The notes beneath the pieces are model-generated. The model was not told the DNA's origin and did not search any database. It saw only the letters and a list, made by a program, of their open reading frames with translations. Below, one piece after another: positions 45,846 through 55,406 of a stretch of DNA of 64,000 nt (within the stretch, counting starts at the first letter, position 1; every line of letters starts with the position of its first letter). This stretch comes from Terriglobales bacterium (GTDB taxonomy: Bacteria > Acidobacteriota > Terriglobia > Bryobacterales > Bryobacteraceae): contig JAIXQP010000016.1 of the NCBI GenBank assembly GCA_027485675.1, positions 1 to 64,000 on the forward strand. Reading direction: 5' to 3'. Both the position numbers and the translations under genes were made by a program.

Positions 45846-47276
45846 TCACGCCTTGGCGGGATTGGCGGCCGCCCAGTCGAGATACTCTTTCACGCTGCGG
45901 AAGGTTTGGTGCTTGTACAAGCGCCCGGCGTCTTCCACCGGCGCCGTCCAGTTGTACTCCCAGGAGTCGCCGGTCTCGGCCATCTTCTTTGCGAGCCGCC
46001 GGTCCAGGCTCGCTTCAAGCGGCTTGCGCTTCCCGATCAGGTTGTTTTGCTGATAGGGATCCTCTTGCAGATCGTAGAGCACCCACGGGCGGCCGGCGTA
46101 GCGGGCGTAGACGTAGCGATCGGTGCGGATGCCGCGCCAACCGCCTTCGGTGCCGTCGCCCGCAAAGGGGCCGAAGATCTGGAGGAAGGCTTCGCGGGGG
46201 CCGGTTCCCTTCCCGCGCAACAGATCGCGGCTGAGGTCCTTGCCTTGCATCTCGCTGGGCACCCGCACCCCGGCCAGACCGAGCAGCGTGGGCGCGAAAT
46301 CGACGTGAGTGAAGAAGGCCGGGGTGGTGGAGGCGGGGGCGATCCTGCCGGGCCAGCGGAGAATGCCGGGCACGCGAATCGACTCCTCCCACGGCTTCCG
46401 CTTCAAGCGTTGGCCTTGTGAACCGAGCATGTCGCCGTGGTCGGAGGAGTAGAGCACGATCGTGTTTTCGCTGAGGCCGAGCGAGTCGAGGGCGCCGAGG
46501 ATCCGGCCGGTCGCATCGTCGATCGCGGTGACCATGCCGTAGTACTCGGCGATCTGCTCCGGACCGGGGACATTGGGCCTGGCCTGCCAGTTGGGCCGCA
46601 TGGTGAGCTTGGCGGGGTCGTACTGACTGCGGTATTGCGGCGGGGCCTTATAGGGGTCGTGCGGAGGGCCCCACTGCACGGTCAGGTAGAACGGCTGGCC
46701 AGCGGCTTTGGACTGCTCGAGGAACTCGATGGCATAGTCGGCGTAGGCGTCGGCCTCGAAGCGATTGAGCTGGATGGGCTCGGGCGTATCGCGGAAGATG
46801 GTGTTGTTGAAGTGCTGATGGCTGCACTGATTCGCGGCCCAATACTGATAGCCTTGGCGGCGAGGCCCCGGAGGCACGAATCCGGGCAGGCGGGGACCGC
46901 CATCGAGATGCCACTTGCCGACGAAGCCGGTGCGGTAACCGGCCGCGGCGAGCGAACGCGCGAGGGACGGGCCGTCCTCGCGCAGTCGGAGGTCATTGGC
47001 CACCATCCCGTTGCGATGGCAGTATTGGCCGGTGAGAAGGACCGCGCGGGCGGGGCAGCAGACCGGGGTGTTGGCGAAGGTGTGGGGGATGGTGAGCCCC
47101 TGCTTGGCGAGCGCGTCAATGTGCGGGGTTTTGACGTCCGGGTTCCCCAGGCAACCCACCGCCTGGGCGCGGTGCTGGTCCGGCATCAGGAAGAGGATGT
47201 TCGGGCGCGGAGAGGCAACGGGCGGGAGGGCAGCCGCGGAGGCGGCCGAGAGAAACTGCCGGCGGGTGGGAGGCAT
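45846..47276 (-). CDS. Sulfatase with Tat signal
   Basis: 476 aa. PPTRRQFLSAASAAA is a Tat signal. Type I sulfatase motifs: PNILFLMPDQHRAQAVG (metal), CCPARAVLLTG with the FGly precursor Cys73 in C-x-P-x-R, GFVGKWHLDGG (about 128) and HGDMLGSQG (metal). It removes sulphate esters, probably from glycans, outside the cytoplasm; the Cys must be converted to formylglycine by an FGE, which is not in the window. It is convergent with the GNAT gene. It may work with the DUF1549 and DUF1592-type proteins of the region on sulphated polysaccharides; that is inference. Confidence 0.9.
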   Translation of the reverse strand: MPPTRRQFLSAASAAALPPVASPRPNILFLMPDQHRAQAVGCLGNPDVKTPHIDALAKQGLTIPHTFANTPVCCPARAVLLTGQYCHRNGMVANDLRLREDGPSLARSLAAAGYRTGFVGKWHLDGGPRLPGFVPPGPRRQGYQYWAANQCSHQHFNNTIFRDTPEPIQLNRFEADAYADYAIEFLEQSKAAGQPFYLTVQWGPPHDPYKAPPQYRSQYDPAKLTMRPNWQARPNVPGPEQIAEYYGMVTAIDDATGRILGALDSLGLSENTIVLYSSDHGDMLGSQGQRLKRKPWEESIRVPGILRWPGRIAPASTTPAFFTHVDFAPTLLGLAGVRVPSEMQGKDLSRDLLRGKGTGPREAFLQIFGPFAGDGTEGGWRGIRTDRYVYARYAGRPWVLYDLQEDPYQQNNLIGKRKPLEASLDRRLAKKMAETGDSWEYNWTAPVEDAGRLYKHQTFRSVKEYLDWAAANPAKA

Positions 47277-47311
47277 CGCACCGGCAGTTTATCGTAAGCG
47301 GAGGCCGGATG

Positions 47312-48307
47312 CTAATTGTTCCGGAAGTTGGCGGCTTTGGCTTCCCAGGGTCCGTGGAAGACCTTGAGTTTGGGCCGGGCGGCGCGCAGGGCGGCGAGGC
47401 CCTTCGCGGTCACGGCGGTGCCCTTCAAATCCACCTCTTCGAGGCTCGGGAAACCGGTGAGCAGGCCAACGGACTCATCGTCAATCCGGTCGCAGCCTTC
47501 GAGCTTCAGCCGCTGCAGTTTGCTGAGCACCTTCATCTTTTCAAGGCGCCGCGGCGTCACGCTCATGGCGCTGACCGTAGCAAAGCGGGTGCCCTCCGAG
47601 CCCACGCCGATGGAGGTGCAGCCGAAGCGGAGTTCGCGGAGCTGCGTCAGGGTGACAATCGCGTCAAGGCCGACATCGGACATGTTGACGGCCCAGACAT
47701 TCGAGTCCGTGCCCTGGCGGCCACTGAGATCGAGAAACTGCAAACCGGGCATCTGGCGGAGCGCCTGCAGGCCGGCATCGCCCAACTCGTTACCGCCAAT
47801 GGTCAGCGCTTTCAGATTCGTGAGAGCCGTCAGCCGTTCGAGCCCCACGTCGGTGAGCATGACGGAGCCCACGTCGAGCGTCTCCAGGGTGACGATGCCG
47901 TCGATGTGGTCGAGCGAGGTATCGCTCGCCTTGGTGCCGTGCAGATCGAGCCGCTTGAGCGTCTTCCAGTCCTTGATGGCCGCCACGCCTTCGTCCGTCA
48001 CGTACTCGGCAAAGCGAAGGTCGAGATCGACAATGCCCTTGAAGTTGCGCAGCTCCTGCATGCCCTGGTCGGTCACGCGGGTCAGCGAGAGGTTCAGGTA
48101 GGTGAGTCCGGACACGCGCGCCACTTTGCGCATGTCGGCATCGGTGACCCAACTGGCCCGAAAATCAAGGCCGGTGACGCGGCCACTCGCGTCCCGGATT
48201 ACGGAGCCCCCGGCATCGGCAACCCATTGCAGATCGTTGGCGCTTTCCGCGCCCCAAAGCGCCGAGGAGGCGGCGAACGCCGCAAGCAGGATAGCGAAGC
48301 GTTTCAT
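47312..48307 (-). CDS. Secreted leucine-rich-repeat protein (short)
   Basis: 331 aa with a signal peptide ([19 protein letters not shown]). It opens with a cap module ([26 protein letters not shown]) and continues with about ten LRRs of the RI/AMN1-like type ([38 protein letters not shown]). It begins immediately after the stop of the longer LRR gene (TAA at 48310-48308, ATG at 48307), so they are cotranscribed. Binding of a protein or glycan outside the cell is the expected role. Confidence 0.85.
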   Translation of the reverse strand: MKRFAILLAAFAASSALWGAESANDLQWVADAGGSVIRDASGRVTGLDFRASWVTDADMRKVARVSGLTYLNLSLTRVTDQGMQELRNFKGIVDLDLRFAEYVTDEGVAAIKDWKTLKRLDLHGTKASDTSLDHIDGIVTLETLDVGSVMLTDVGLERLTALTNLKALTIGGNELGDAGLQALRQMPGLQFLDLSGRQGTDSNVWAVNMSDVGLDAIVTLTQLRELRFGCTSIGVGSEGTRFATVSAMSVTPRRLEKMKVLSKLQRLKLEGCDRIDDESVGLLTGFPSLEEVDLKGTAVTAKGLAALRAARPKLKVFHGPWEAKAANFRNN

Positions 48308-50278
48308 TTAACGGGTCCTCCGGTGGGGTAGTGCCGAGTCGCGATCGAAGACGATCTGGCAGGCCGAGAGGGTGCCTTTGAGCTCTTCGTAGCCCTTCTC
48401 GGAAACCAGGGTGTGGTAGAGGTTGAGAGACTTCAAGCTTGCCATCGCCTTCAATGCGGCGATGCCTTTGTCCGTCACGTTGGTATTGTCAATGCTCAGT
48501 TCGGCGAGCTTCGGCAGGGTCTGCAGATGAGCGATGCCGGTGTCGTTGAGCGCCGTGTAGTCGAGAACAATCGACTTGAGGTTCTTGAGCGCGCCCAGGG
48601 TCTCGGCGCTCACATTCCCGGCCAGCGTGCGGAAGAGCGAAATCTTCTCGAGGTTGGCGAGCGGCGCCAGGGCGGCCAAGCCGCCGTCGAGGAACCGGGT
48701 CTGGTTCAGATTCAGATCGCGCATCCGGGTGAACTTGGCGATCCGCACCAGGGAATCGTTGCCGATGTCGGTTCCGGCCAGGTGAAGCGTCTCCAACTGA
48801 TCGAGTCCGGCAATCTGCTTAAAGCCCCCATCGGTGATCTCGGTATAGCTCAAGCGCAGACTGGTGAGTCCCGCCAGCTTCGCAATCGCCGGCAGCGCGC
48901 GGTCGTCCAGTTTGGTCGCGCCGAGATCGAGTTCGCGCAGCTTAGGCAGCGCCGACAGCGCCCCCAAACCCGGCCCTTCGACCAGCGTCGCCGCCAGGCG
49001 CAGGACTTCGAGCGAACCAATTTTGGCAATCGTGCTCAAGCCCGCATCGGATACCGTCGTGCTGCTGACATCGAGCAGCCGCAACCGAGGCAGCGCCGCC
49101 AGCGAAGCCACGCCGAGATCGCCCACCTGCGTCGCCTGCAGGTCCAACTCTTCAAGACTGCTGAGCCGCGAAAGAAAGGCCAGTTGCGAGTCGCTCACCG
49201 GGGTCGTCGAAAGGTTGATCGCCGTGAGTTGCCCATTGCGCAGCGTGGCTTTGCCGCCAATCGCCGTCACCCAGGCCGCGATCGCTTCGGCGGTCTCGGC
49301 GGCAGGCTTCTCCGCCCCGGAGTTCTTCGAGCGGATGGCGGCCGCGCCGACGTATTGCACCTTCGCCTGCGGCAGGGCCGCGCGCAGCGATTCGACGCCG
49401 TTGCCGGTGACGCGGCTGTAGCGGAGATCGACGTCACTCAGATTCTTGAGCGCCTGCAGACGGGCGAGGCCAGCGTTCGTCACGCGGGTCCGGTAGAGAT
49501 CGAGCCCCCGCAGGTTGGTCATGCCTTCGAGCACCGCGAGACCCTCGTCCGTCGCCTCGGCGCCGCGGAGGTTCAAGACGCGCAACGCCGTGAGCTTCTT
49601 GAGATGGGCAATGCCTTTATCGGTGACGCGGACGCCCGACAGGTCGAGCTCTTCGAGCTTGGTCAATTCCGCCAGATGCTTCATGCCTTCGTCGGTCACC
49701 ATGGAGTCCCGCAGCAGCAGCCGGCGGAGTTCCTTAAGATTGGCGAGGCTGGCCAGCCCGGCGTCGGTGAAGCGCGTGTTGTTCAGATCGAGGCTGCGCA
49801 GGCCGGTGAACCCGGAGAAGTCCACCTTCGAAAGGCGGCACTGCGAGCAGCGGAAATCGCGAAGCTTCTTCAGGCCTTGGAGGGCCTGAATCCCCTTGTC
49901 GCTGATATTGATGTTGGTGGCAAAGTGCCAGCCGACGAACAACCGCTCCAGATTCGTGAGCGTCGCCAGGGTCTTGAAGACTTCGTTAGCGTCCTCGTTA
50001 CCCCCGCCCGGATTCCACACCGGCCCCGGCAGGAAGAGATCGCGCAGGCTGGTTAAGCCCGCAAGCTTCGACAGCTCCGGGGCCGGCATCACCGTGCCCG
50101 TGAGGTCGATTCCGGTGATCGTCACTTCGCCGGGCGGCAACTGGTTCAGGTTGCGCAAGGGCTGCTTGCCGCCTTCGAGCGTAACCGTCCCCTCCCAACG
50201 GATCACCCACTCCGCCACCTCGCGCCCGGAGGCGAGCGCGAGGGTCGGCAACAGACACAACAACAAAGTTCGCAACAT
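48308..50278 (-). CDS. Secreted leucine-rich-repeat protein (long)
   Basis: 656 aa with a signal peptide (MLRTLLLCLLPTLALASG). Two LRR solenoids: residues about 60-300 and about 345-640, each preceded by a related cap (EVAEWVIRWEGTVTLEGGK and AIAAWVTAIGGKATLRNG), so the protein looks like a fused pair of the shorter gene's architecture. LRR units follow LxxLxLxxTxVTDxGLxxL. There is no C-terminal anchor or sorting motif. It sits between the DUF1552 gene upstream (25 bp) and the short LRR gene downstream (0 bp). Confidence 0.85.
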   Translation of the reverse strand: MLRTLLLCLLPTLALASGREVAEWVIRWEGTVTLEGGKQPLRNLNQLPPGEVTITGIDLTGTVMPAPELSKLAGLTSLRDLFLPGPVWNPGGGNEDANEVFKTLATLTNLERLFVGWHFATNINISDKGIQALQGLKKLRDFRCSQCRLSKVDFSGFTGLRSLDLNNTRFTDAGLASLANLKELRRLLLRDSMVTDEGMKHLAELTKLEELDLSGVRVTDKGIAHLKKLTALRVLNLRGAEATDEGLAVLEGMTNLRGLDLYRTRVTNAGLARLQALKNLSDVDLRYSRVTGNGVESLRAALPQAKVQYVGAAAIRSKNSGAEKPAAETAEAIAAWVTAIGGKATLRNGQLTAINLSTTPVSDSQLAFLSRLSSLEELDLQATQVGDLGVASLAALPRLRLLDVSSTTVSDAGLSTIAKIGSLEVLRLAATLVEGPGLGALSALPKLRELDLGATKLDDRALPAIAKLAGLTSLRLSYTEITDGGFKQIAGLDQLETLHLAGTDIGNDSLVRIAKFTRMRDLNLNQTRFLDGGLAALAPLANLEKISLFRTLAGNVSAETLGALKNLKSIVLDYTALNDTGIAHLQTLPKLAELSIDNTNVTDKGIAALKAMASLKSLNLYHTLVSEKGYEELKGTLSACQIVFDRDSALPHRRTR

Positions 50279-50302
50279 GAAGAGTTCCGCTGACAGGGAC
50301 AG

Positions 50303-51637
50303 TTACGCTAACAGACTGCTGATCTTCCGGCTCGCGGTGGGGAACTTCCCGATGCCGGCGCCGACGATCTCGTCGGCTACGGTCAGGTAGATATCTCCAG
50401 CGGTGCCGGTGACACGGGTATGGCGGCCCTTGGCCATCTTGCCGACGCCGCCGGCCACGAGCATCGCCAGGCCGCTGTTCTTATGCGGATTGGCTTCGGC
50501 ATGCTCGTGCACGAAGATGAGCGCCGTGCGGTCAAACACGCTGCCATCTCCTTCCGGAATCGACTTGAGCTTGGCCACCAGGTAGGCGAACTCTTCGACG
50601 TGCCACTTGCAGATATCCCGCAGAACGCGCTGCCCTTCGGCCCCGTCCGCCCCGCTCACGCGGCCTTCGGCGTGCGTATAGTCGTGATGGCGGGCCGAGG
50701 TGTAGCCGAGCCAGGGGAACCGCGAAATGCTCTGGCACTTGGTGAGCATGTAGGAGGCGACGCGCGTCTGCCGCGTGGCCAGCGCCTGCACGAGCAGATC
50801 GCTTTGCAGCTTGGCGATGCGGGGCCAATCCTTCATGTCGCCGTCAAAGTCTGGCGGATCCACCCGGCGGTACTCTTCGGGAAGGGCGGCGATGGAGCGT
50901 TCGAGATCACGGATGCCCGACATGTGCTCTTCAACCCGGTTCTGGTCATCGGTGGGAAGCTTCTTTTTAAGCGCCGAGGCATCGTTCTGCACGGCGTCGA
51001 GGATGCTCTTTTTCCGATTGATCCATCCCTCTTCGCGCTGGCCGAACAGCCGGTCAAACAGCCGGTGCGGGATCATCTCCGGAGGCAGCGCCCGCTCGTA
51101 GCCGGCCCAGCTCATATTCCGCTGCATGCTCTCGCCAAAGGACTCCTGCGCCACGCCGATCTGCAGAGAGCGGAAGCGCGATTCGCCGCCGATCTTCGCC
51201 GCAATCACCTGGTCCACCGAGGGGCCGGACGGGCCCCGGCCCGTGAACTGGGTACCGGTCATCAAGCCGCTCATCGAGTTGGTATGGCCATTGCCCTGCC
51301 CCGTGGCCGCGGCGTTATCGACCCCGCTCAACACGTGAAAGTCCCGCCGGAACGACGCCAGCGGAGACAGACACGGCGTCATCCGGTAGTCCGTGCCTTC
51401 CTCGGCCGGAATCCAGTAGCGTTCCGGAATGCCGTTGCCGTTGAACCAGAGCACGAAGCGGGTTTCAATCGGCTGGGCGGAGGAGTTCGGCGCCGGGGCG
51501 GCGTACGCCGTGCCGTGCGAATTAAACATGGAGACAAGCGGCGGCAGGCCCACCATCACCGGGCTGCCGGCGGCCGTCAAGCCCTGCAACAGGGCCCGGC
51601 GCGAGATTCTAACGCGATTGGTAATTACGTGCGGCAT
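50303..51637 (-). CDS. DUF1552 protein with Tat signal
   Basis: 444 aa. [19 protein letters not shown] is a Tat signal. The body matches DUF1552, a family usually paired with DUF1592-type cytochrome proteins ([48 protein letters not shown]). Role unknown; a secreted hydrolase or oxidoreductase acting with its partner is plausible. Its start overlaps the end of the DUF1592-type gene by 29 bp, so translation is coupled. Confidence 0.9.
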   Translation of the reverse strand: MPHVITNRVRISRRALLQGLTAAGSPVMVGLPPLVSMFNSHGTAYAAPAPNSSAQPIETRFVLWFNGNGIPERYWIPAEEGTDYRMTPCLSPLASFRRDFHVLSGVDNAAATGQGNGHTNSMSGLMTGTQFTGRGPSGPSVDQVIAAKIGGESRFRSLQIGVAQESFGESMQRNMSWAGYERALPPEMIPHRLFDRLFGQREEGWINRKKSILDAVQNDASALKKKLPTDDQNRVEEHMSGIRDLERSIAALPEEYRRVDPPDFDGDMKDWPRIAKLQSDLLVQALATRQTRVASYMLTKCQSISRFPWLGYTSARHHDYTHAEGRVSGADGAEGQRVLRDICKWHVEEFAYLVAKLKSIPEGDGSVFDRTALIFVHEHAEANPHKNSGLAMLVAGGVGKMAKGRHTRVTGTAGDIYLTVADEIVGAGIGKFPTASRKISSLLA

Positions 51638-53585
51638 GAACTGTCCCTCCGGGAGTTTCCCGAGATAGCATTAGCGATAGTATTAGCTCTTTGAAACGGA
51701 ACTGAGAGCGTCGAAAATCATCGGTCATCTTACGGATGATGGGGCGGTCGGCGGCGGTTTCCGTGCGCCCGTAGGTGTAGCGGAAGTACTGCTTGGCGAT
51801 GCATTCCTGGCACTGTTCGCTCTGGCCGAGAACGGCGCCGAGCTTGGCCGGCGAGGAGAACTGCGAGGCGTTGAGGCCGGCGACGAAGCCGCTCGAATCG
51901 ATTTCGAGCTCCCAGGCTTTCACAGTCTTGCCCCGGTCCTCGCGGGTGCGGCCCGGGGTGGTGAGCACAAATTTATCGCGGCGCGCCCCCACGGCATCAA
52001 ACTTTTCAAAGCCAAAGCCGATGGGATCGATCAGGCTATGGCAGGCCGCGCAGCCGGGATTGGTGACGTGCTCGGAGAGCCGTTCCCGGTTGGTCTGCGG
52101 CCGGTCGGCCGAAAACGGCGGCAGGTTCGTATTGACCCCCGCGGGCGGATCCGGCACGTGCTGGCACAGGAACTGCTCCCGGACGAACAAGCCGCGCGCC
52201 GTCGGCGACGATTCGTCCGGCTTAGCCGTGCTCGCCAAAAAGAGCGCCTGGCCCAGAATGCCGGCGCGCTCGGAGGCGGACGGGAAGTTCACCTTGCCAA
52301 ACTCCTGGGCGGGAGGCTGCACCCCATAGATCGACGCCAACTCCCCGTTCACATAGCCATAAGGAGCCGTGAAGAGTTCCATGAAGTTGCGGTCGTTCCA
52401 AACGAGGTCGTTGACAAAGAGTTTGGCCTCTTCCGTCATCGCGACCGCGGTTTCCCGGGTGAATGACGGATGTTTCCGCCGATCCTTGCTGGCCGTCAGG
52501 ATGCGATCGAACCGCAGCCACTGGCCGACGAATTCGTTGAGCGCCTGCTTGGCACGCGGATTGTCGAGCATGCGCCGCACCTGCGCCTCGACGCCTTTGG
52601 GCGTGGCCAGCAATCCCTTTTCGGCCGCGGCGAACAGTTCGGCATCGGGCATCGTATCCCAGAGCCCGTAGGAGAGGCGGCTGGCCGTGGCGTAGGGCTT
52701 CCACTTGGGGTCGGAGGTATCCTCGAGCCGGAAGAGGAAATTCGACGACTGCAGCATCGCCTCAATCACCAACTGAGCGCCCTTCAGGAACTCCTTCTCC
52801 GCGGCAAACAGCGCTTCATAGCGCTTCTGCTCCCCGGCATCCAAGGGACGGCGGAAGGCGCGCAGGCCGAAATCCTTTACAAACTTGGTGCGGCAAGCCG
52901 GAGAGGCTTTGCAGCCGATCAGGCCGCGGGTGTCTCCACCGCGCAGCGCGCTTTGCGCAATCTTTTCGGCGGCTTCGCTGTAGCCCTCAATCAATAGCGG
53001 CGAAAGGCTCTGGGCCTGGATCTGATTCCGGAACCCGTTGACGAAATCCTCGGGCGGAAACCGGTCGGCCGGCCGCGAACCATCGCCGAGCAGGTCCTTC
53101 ACCGTCTGGTTGTATTGGCTATGCGTCAGGCGGCGCAACTCCACCCGTGGCGCGGGGCGGCCGCCACCCAACTCCTCCTCCTCGCGATACTGCAGGGCCT
53201 TGGCCAGCTGGTCGCCGGAGAGCTTCGTCAACTGGTCGATCCACGCCCGCACGGCGGCCTCTTCCGGGCTGCCGGGCTTGATCCGCTCGCCACCTACGTG
53301 GCTCACCCGCTTGGTCGGTTTTTCGAGCAGCAAGGACTTCGCCGGATCGAGCCGCTCCACTAAAGTGACAAGCGACCGGCCAAAGGCCTCAATCCGCTCG
53401 GGAGACACCTGCCCTTCCGGGAAGAGCAACCGCGTGCCGGCGGCCACCCCGTCGGCGTTGTGACAGGAGCGGCACTCGGCCTTTTCGAATACCGCGTACG
53501 CTCCCTTCGCGAAGGAGTTGCTGCCCCCCTGCGCCAGCAAAGAAAACGAAAGAATAAGGAAGACGACCGAAAGTCGAATCAGCAA
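51609..53585 (-). CDS. DUF1592/DUF1588/DUF1585-type cytochrome protein
   Basis: 658 aa. Planctomycete-type protein with haem motifs CRSCH (N-terminal cytochrome domain) and CAACH (C-terminal), and the domain run DUF1587-DUF1595-DUF1592-DUF1588-DUF1585 ([74 protein letters not shown]). The family is linked to multi-haem, extracytoplasmic oxidation of unknown substrates. I chose the TTG at 53585 because GGAGG lies just upstream and the signal helix ([20 protein letters not shown]) begins there; an ATG at 53663 is the alternative. It heads a four-gene minus-strand operon. Confidence 0.9.
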   Translation of the reverse strand: MLIRLSVVFLILSFSLLAQGGSNSFAKGAYAVFEKAECRSCHNADGVAAGTRLLFPEGQVSPERIEAFGRSLVTLVERLDPAKSLLLEKPTKRVSHVGGERIKPGSPEEAAVRAWIDQLTKLSGDQLAKALQYREEEELGGGRPAPRVELRRLTHSQYNQTVKDLLGDGSRPADRFPPEDFVNGFRNQIQAQSLSPLLIEGYSEAAEKIAQSALRGGDTRGLIGCKASPACRTKFVKDFGLRAFRRPLDAGEQKRYEALFAAEKEFLKGAQLVIEAMLQSSNFLFRLEDTSDPKWKPYATASRLSYGLWDTMPDAELFAAAEKGLLATPKGVEAQVRRMLDNPRAKQALNEFVGQWLRFDRILTASKDRRKHPSFTRETAVAMTEEAKLFVNDLVWNDRNFMELFTAPYGYVNGELASIYGVQPPAQEFGKVNFPSASERAGILGQALFLASTAKPDESSPTARGLFVREQFLCQHVPDPPAGVNTNLPPFSADRPQTNRERLSEHVTNPGCAACHSLIDPIGFGFEKFDAVGARRDKFVLTTPGRTREDRGKTVKAWELEIDSSGFVAGLNASQFSSPAKLGAVLGQSEQCQECIAKQYFRYTYGRTETAADRPIIRKMTDDFRRSQFRFKELILSLMLSRETPGGTVHAARNYQSR

Positions 53586-53681
53586 AAACGCCTCCTGCAG
53601 CGGTATAAAATATCGTATCTCGTAACCGAAAGTTTTGCCACGGGGCCCTTTCGGAATTCTCATCCGGCCACCCGGGCCCTG

Positions 53682-53978
53682 CTAGAGGTCGATGTCCCGC
53701 ACAGGCGGAGCCGAGTCTTCGGCGTCCTTGGCTTTTTGAAAGAGGTCGTCGAAGCGCCGTGCCAGCGTCTCCTGCTGCCGCCGGTGTCCCGCGAGGGCAT
53801 CGGCGAACTGCCGTTCGCGCTGCGCATCACTCTGTTTGAGTTTGGCCACCTCGCTCGCCAAGTCAAACGAGGCTGCCTTCGAGGGGGGCGGCCGGTGCCC
53901 GAGCACGGTTTTTCGTTCCGGATCGATAGTGAGGAGTCCCTGGCAACAAGGGCAGGTGACGTCAAACGGGTCCTGCAT
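53682..53978 (-). CDS. Zinc-ribbon / coiled-coil protein
   Basis: 98 aa. Starts with MQDPFDVTCPCCQGLLTIDP (CPCC, a half zinc ribbon) and continues as one long charged helix (SEVAKLKQSDAQRERQFADALAGHRRQQETLARRFDDLFQKAKDAED). Cytoplasmic, no membrane segment. Not recognised beyond that. It lies alone between the DUF1592 operon and the CpaE-like gene. Confidence 0.65.
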   Translation of the reverse strand: MQDPFDVTCPCCQGLLTIDPERKTVLGHRPPPSKAASFDLASEVAKLKQSDAQRERQFADALAGHRRQQETLARRFDDLFQKAKDAEDSAPPVRDIDL

Positions 53979-54051
53979 GCCTTTCAGCTTACCCGAAAGT
54001 CAGATATTTTCCTCAATTCCGCACAAAAATCCAACGCCAGCCCTAAAGTCA

Positions 54052-54063
54052 TTCCCTAGTTAG
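54052..54063 (+). promoter_or_regulatory. 12-base motif shared with the roadblock upstream region
   Basis: TTCCCTAGTTAG at 54052-54063 lies 77 bp upstream of the CpaE-like gene. The same 12 bases occur at 3196-3207 on the opposite strand, about 150 bp upstream of the roadblock gene and in the same orientation relative to it. Both genes are candidates for polarity or pilus control. Confidence 0.4.
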
Positions 54064-54140
54064 ACCGATAAAGGGAATATGGGCACGGAGTCTTTCCGGA
54101 TTTCCAGTATTTTTGTGCTCGGCGGGAGAGGGCGTAAATA

Positions 54141-55361
54141 ATGCTTCGCGGTATCATCATCAGTCCCGACCGGGAACTGGCTGATCAGCTTGACGATTTA
54201 ATTGCGCAAGTCGGCACGGTCGCGATCACGCGCACGGTGGACCGCTACCCGAACGCCATCGACCTGCAACGAACGCTTCGCGCTCACGCCCCGCAAGTCA
54301 TCTTTCTGAGTCTGGCCGCCGTGGAATTCGCAATTGCGACGGCACAGGCAGCGGAAGCAGCCTCACCCGGCATTCAGATCATCACGATTAATCACACGAC
54401 CAACCCGCAGGCGCTGCTCGAATTGATGCGCGTGGGGATCCGGGAGTTTTTGGGGGCCCCGTTTAAGGCCGACGAGCTCCTGGGCGCGATAGGCCGGATC
54501 ACCGAGAACCTGCAGCGCAATCCCATTACTTCCTTCGAGTCCGACTATATCTACTCTTTCCTGCCGGCCAAACCGGGTGTGGGTGCCTCGACGATCGCGA
54601 TGAACGTAGCGGCGGCAGCCTCCAAGCGGGGAGGTTGCAAAACGGTCCTGGTGGATCTTGACTTGAACTCCGGAATGCAGCGCTTCATGATGAAACTCGA
54701 CAATGAGTTCTGCATCACGGACGCGGTCGAAAACTCTTTCAAGATGGATGAGGCGCTCTGGCCGCAACTGGTCACTGCGATCGGCGACCTCGACGTTCTC
54801 CACTCCGGCCGCCTGAACCCGGGTCACCGGATCGAACCCTCGCAAATGCGGCATCTGGTGGAGTTCATGCGGCGCTTCTACCGGCTGATCGCCATCGACC
54901 TTTCCGGCAACATGGAGCGGTATTCCATTGAGATCATGGAGGAGTCACGGCGAATCTTCCTGGTCACCACCGCTGAAATCTCGTCCCTCCACCTGGCTCG
55001 CGAACGCTACAACTACCTGAAAACACTGGATCTCGGCGACCGGATTGAACTGGTTCTGAATCGCAACCACAAGCGTGCCGCCATCGACACCAAGCAGATC
55101 GAAGACCTCCTCGGCCTTCCGGTGAAGATCGCCCTGCCGAACGATTACCAGGGTGTCAGCCGGGCGCTCACAGCCGGCAAGCCGGTCGACCCAAACTCCG
55201 ACCTCGGGCGAGAGTTCAAGAAAATGGCCTACAGTCTCGTCGAGATGGAGCCCTCCCAGGAAGCCTCCAAGACGAAGCAAAAGCAGAGCGCCTTGAGCGG
55301 AATTCTGTCGATCCTGCCCGGCAAAGGTTCTCTGTTCTCAGAAAAGAAGTCAACGGCCTAA
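54141..55361 (+). CDS. cpaE: CpaE/TadZ-like ATPase of Tad pilus
   Basis: 406 aa. Residues 1-115 are a degenerate response-regulator-like domain (GIIISPDRELADQLDDLI; APQVIFLSLAAVEFAIAT). From about 135 a MinD/ParA-type ATPase follows: FLPAKPGVGASTIAMNVA is the deviant Walker A, TVLVDLDLNSGM the Walker A' Asp motif. CpaE/TadZ localises the Tad pilus machinery at a pole. Other Tad genes (cpaF, tadBC) are not in the window, but two flp prepilins lie 8 kb downstream. SD GGAGAGGG fits the ATG. Confidence 0.85.
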   Translation: MLRGIIISPDRELADQLDDLIAQVGTVAITRTVDRYPNAIDLQRTLRAHAPQVIFLSLAAVEFAIATAQAAEAASPGIQIITINHTTNPQALLELMRVGIREFLGAPFKADELLGAIGRITENLQRNPITSFESDYIYSFLPAKPGVGASTIAMNVAAAASKRGGCKTVLVDLDLNSGMQRFMMKLDNEFCITDAVENSFKMDEALWPQLVTAIGDLDVLHSGRLNPGHRIEPSQMRHLVEFMRRFYRLIAIDLSGNMERYSIEIMEESRRIFLVTTAEISSLHLARERYNYLKTLDLGDRIELVLNRNHKRAAIDTKQIEDLLGLPVKIALPNDYQGVSRALTAGKPVDPNSDLGREFKKMAYSLVEMEPSQEASKTKQKQSALSGILSILPGKGSLFSEKKSTA

Positions 55362-55370
55362 ACCGGCCGG

Positions 55371-55386
55371 CTTGCCGTCCGGCAAG
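55371..55386. terminator. Small hairpin between convergent genes
   Basis: CTTGCC, loop GTCC, GGCAAG, in the 45-bp gap between the CpaE-like gene and the convergent barrel protein. It lacks a T-run, so any terminator role would be weak. Confidence 0.35.
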
Positions 55387-55406
55387 GCTGCAAAGCCCGC
55401 AACGCT

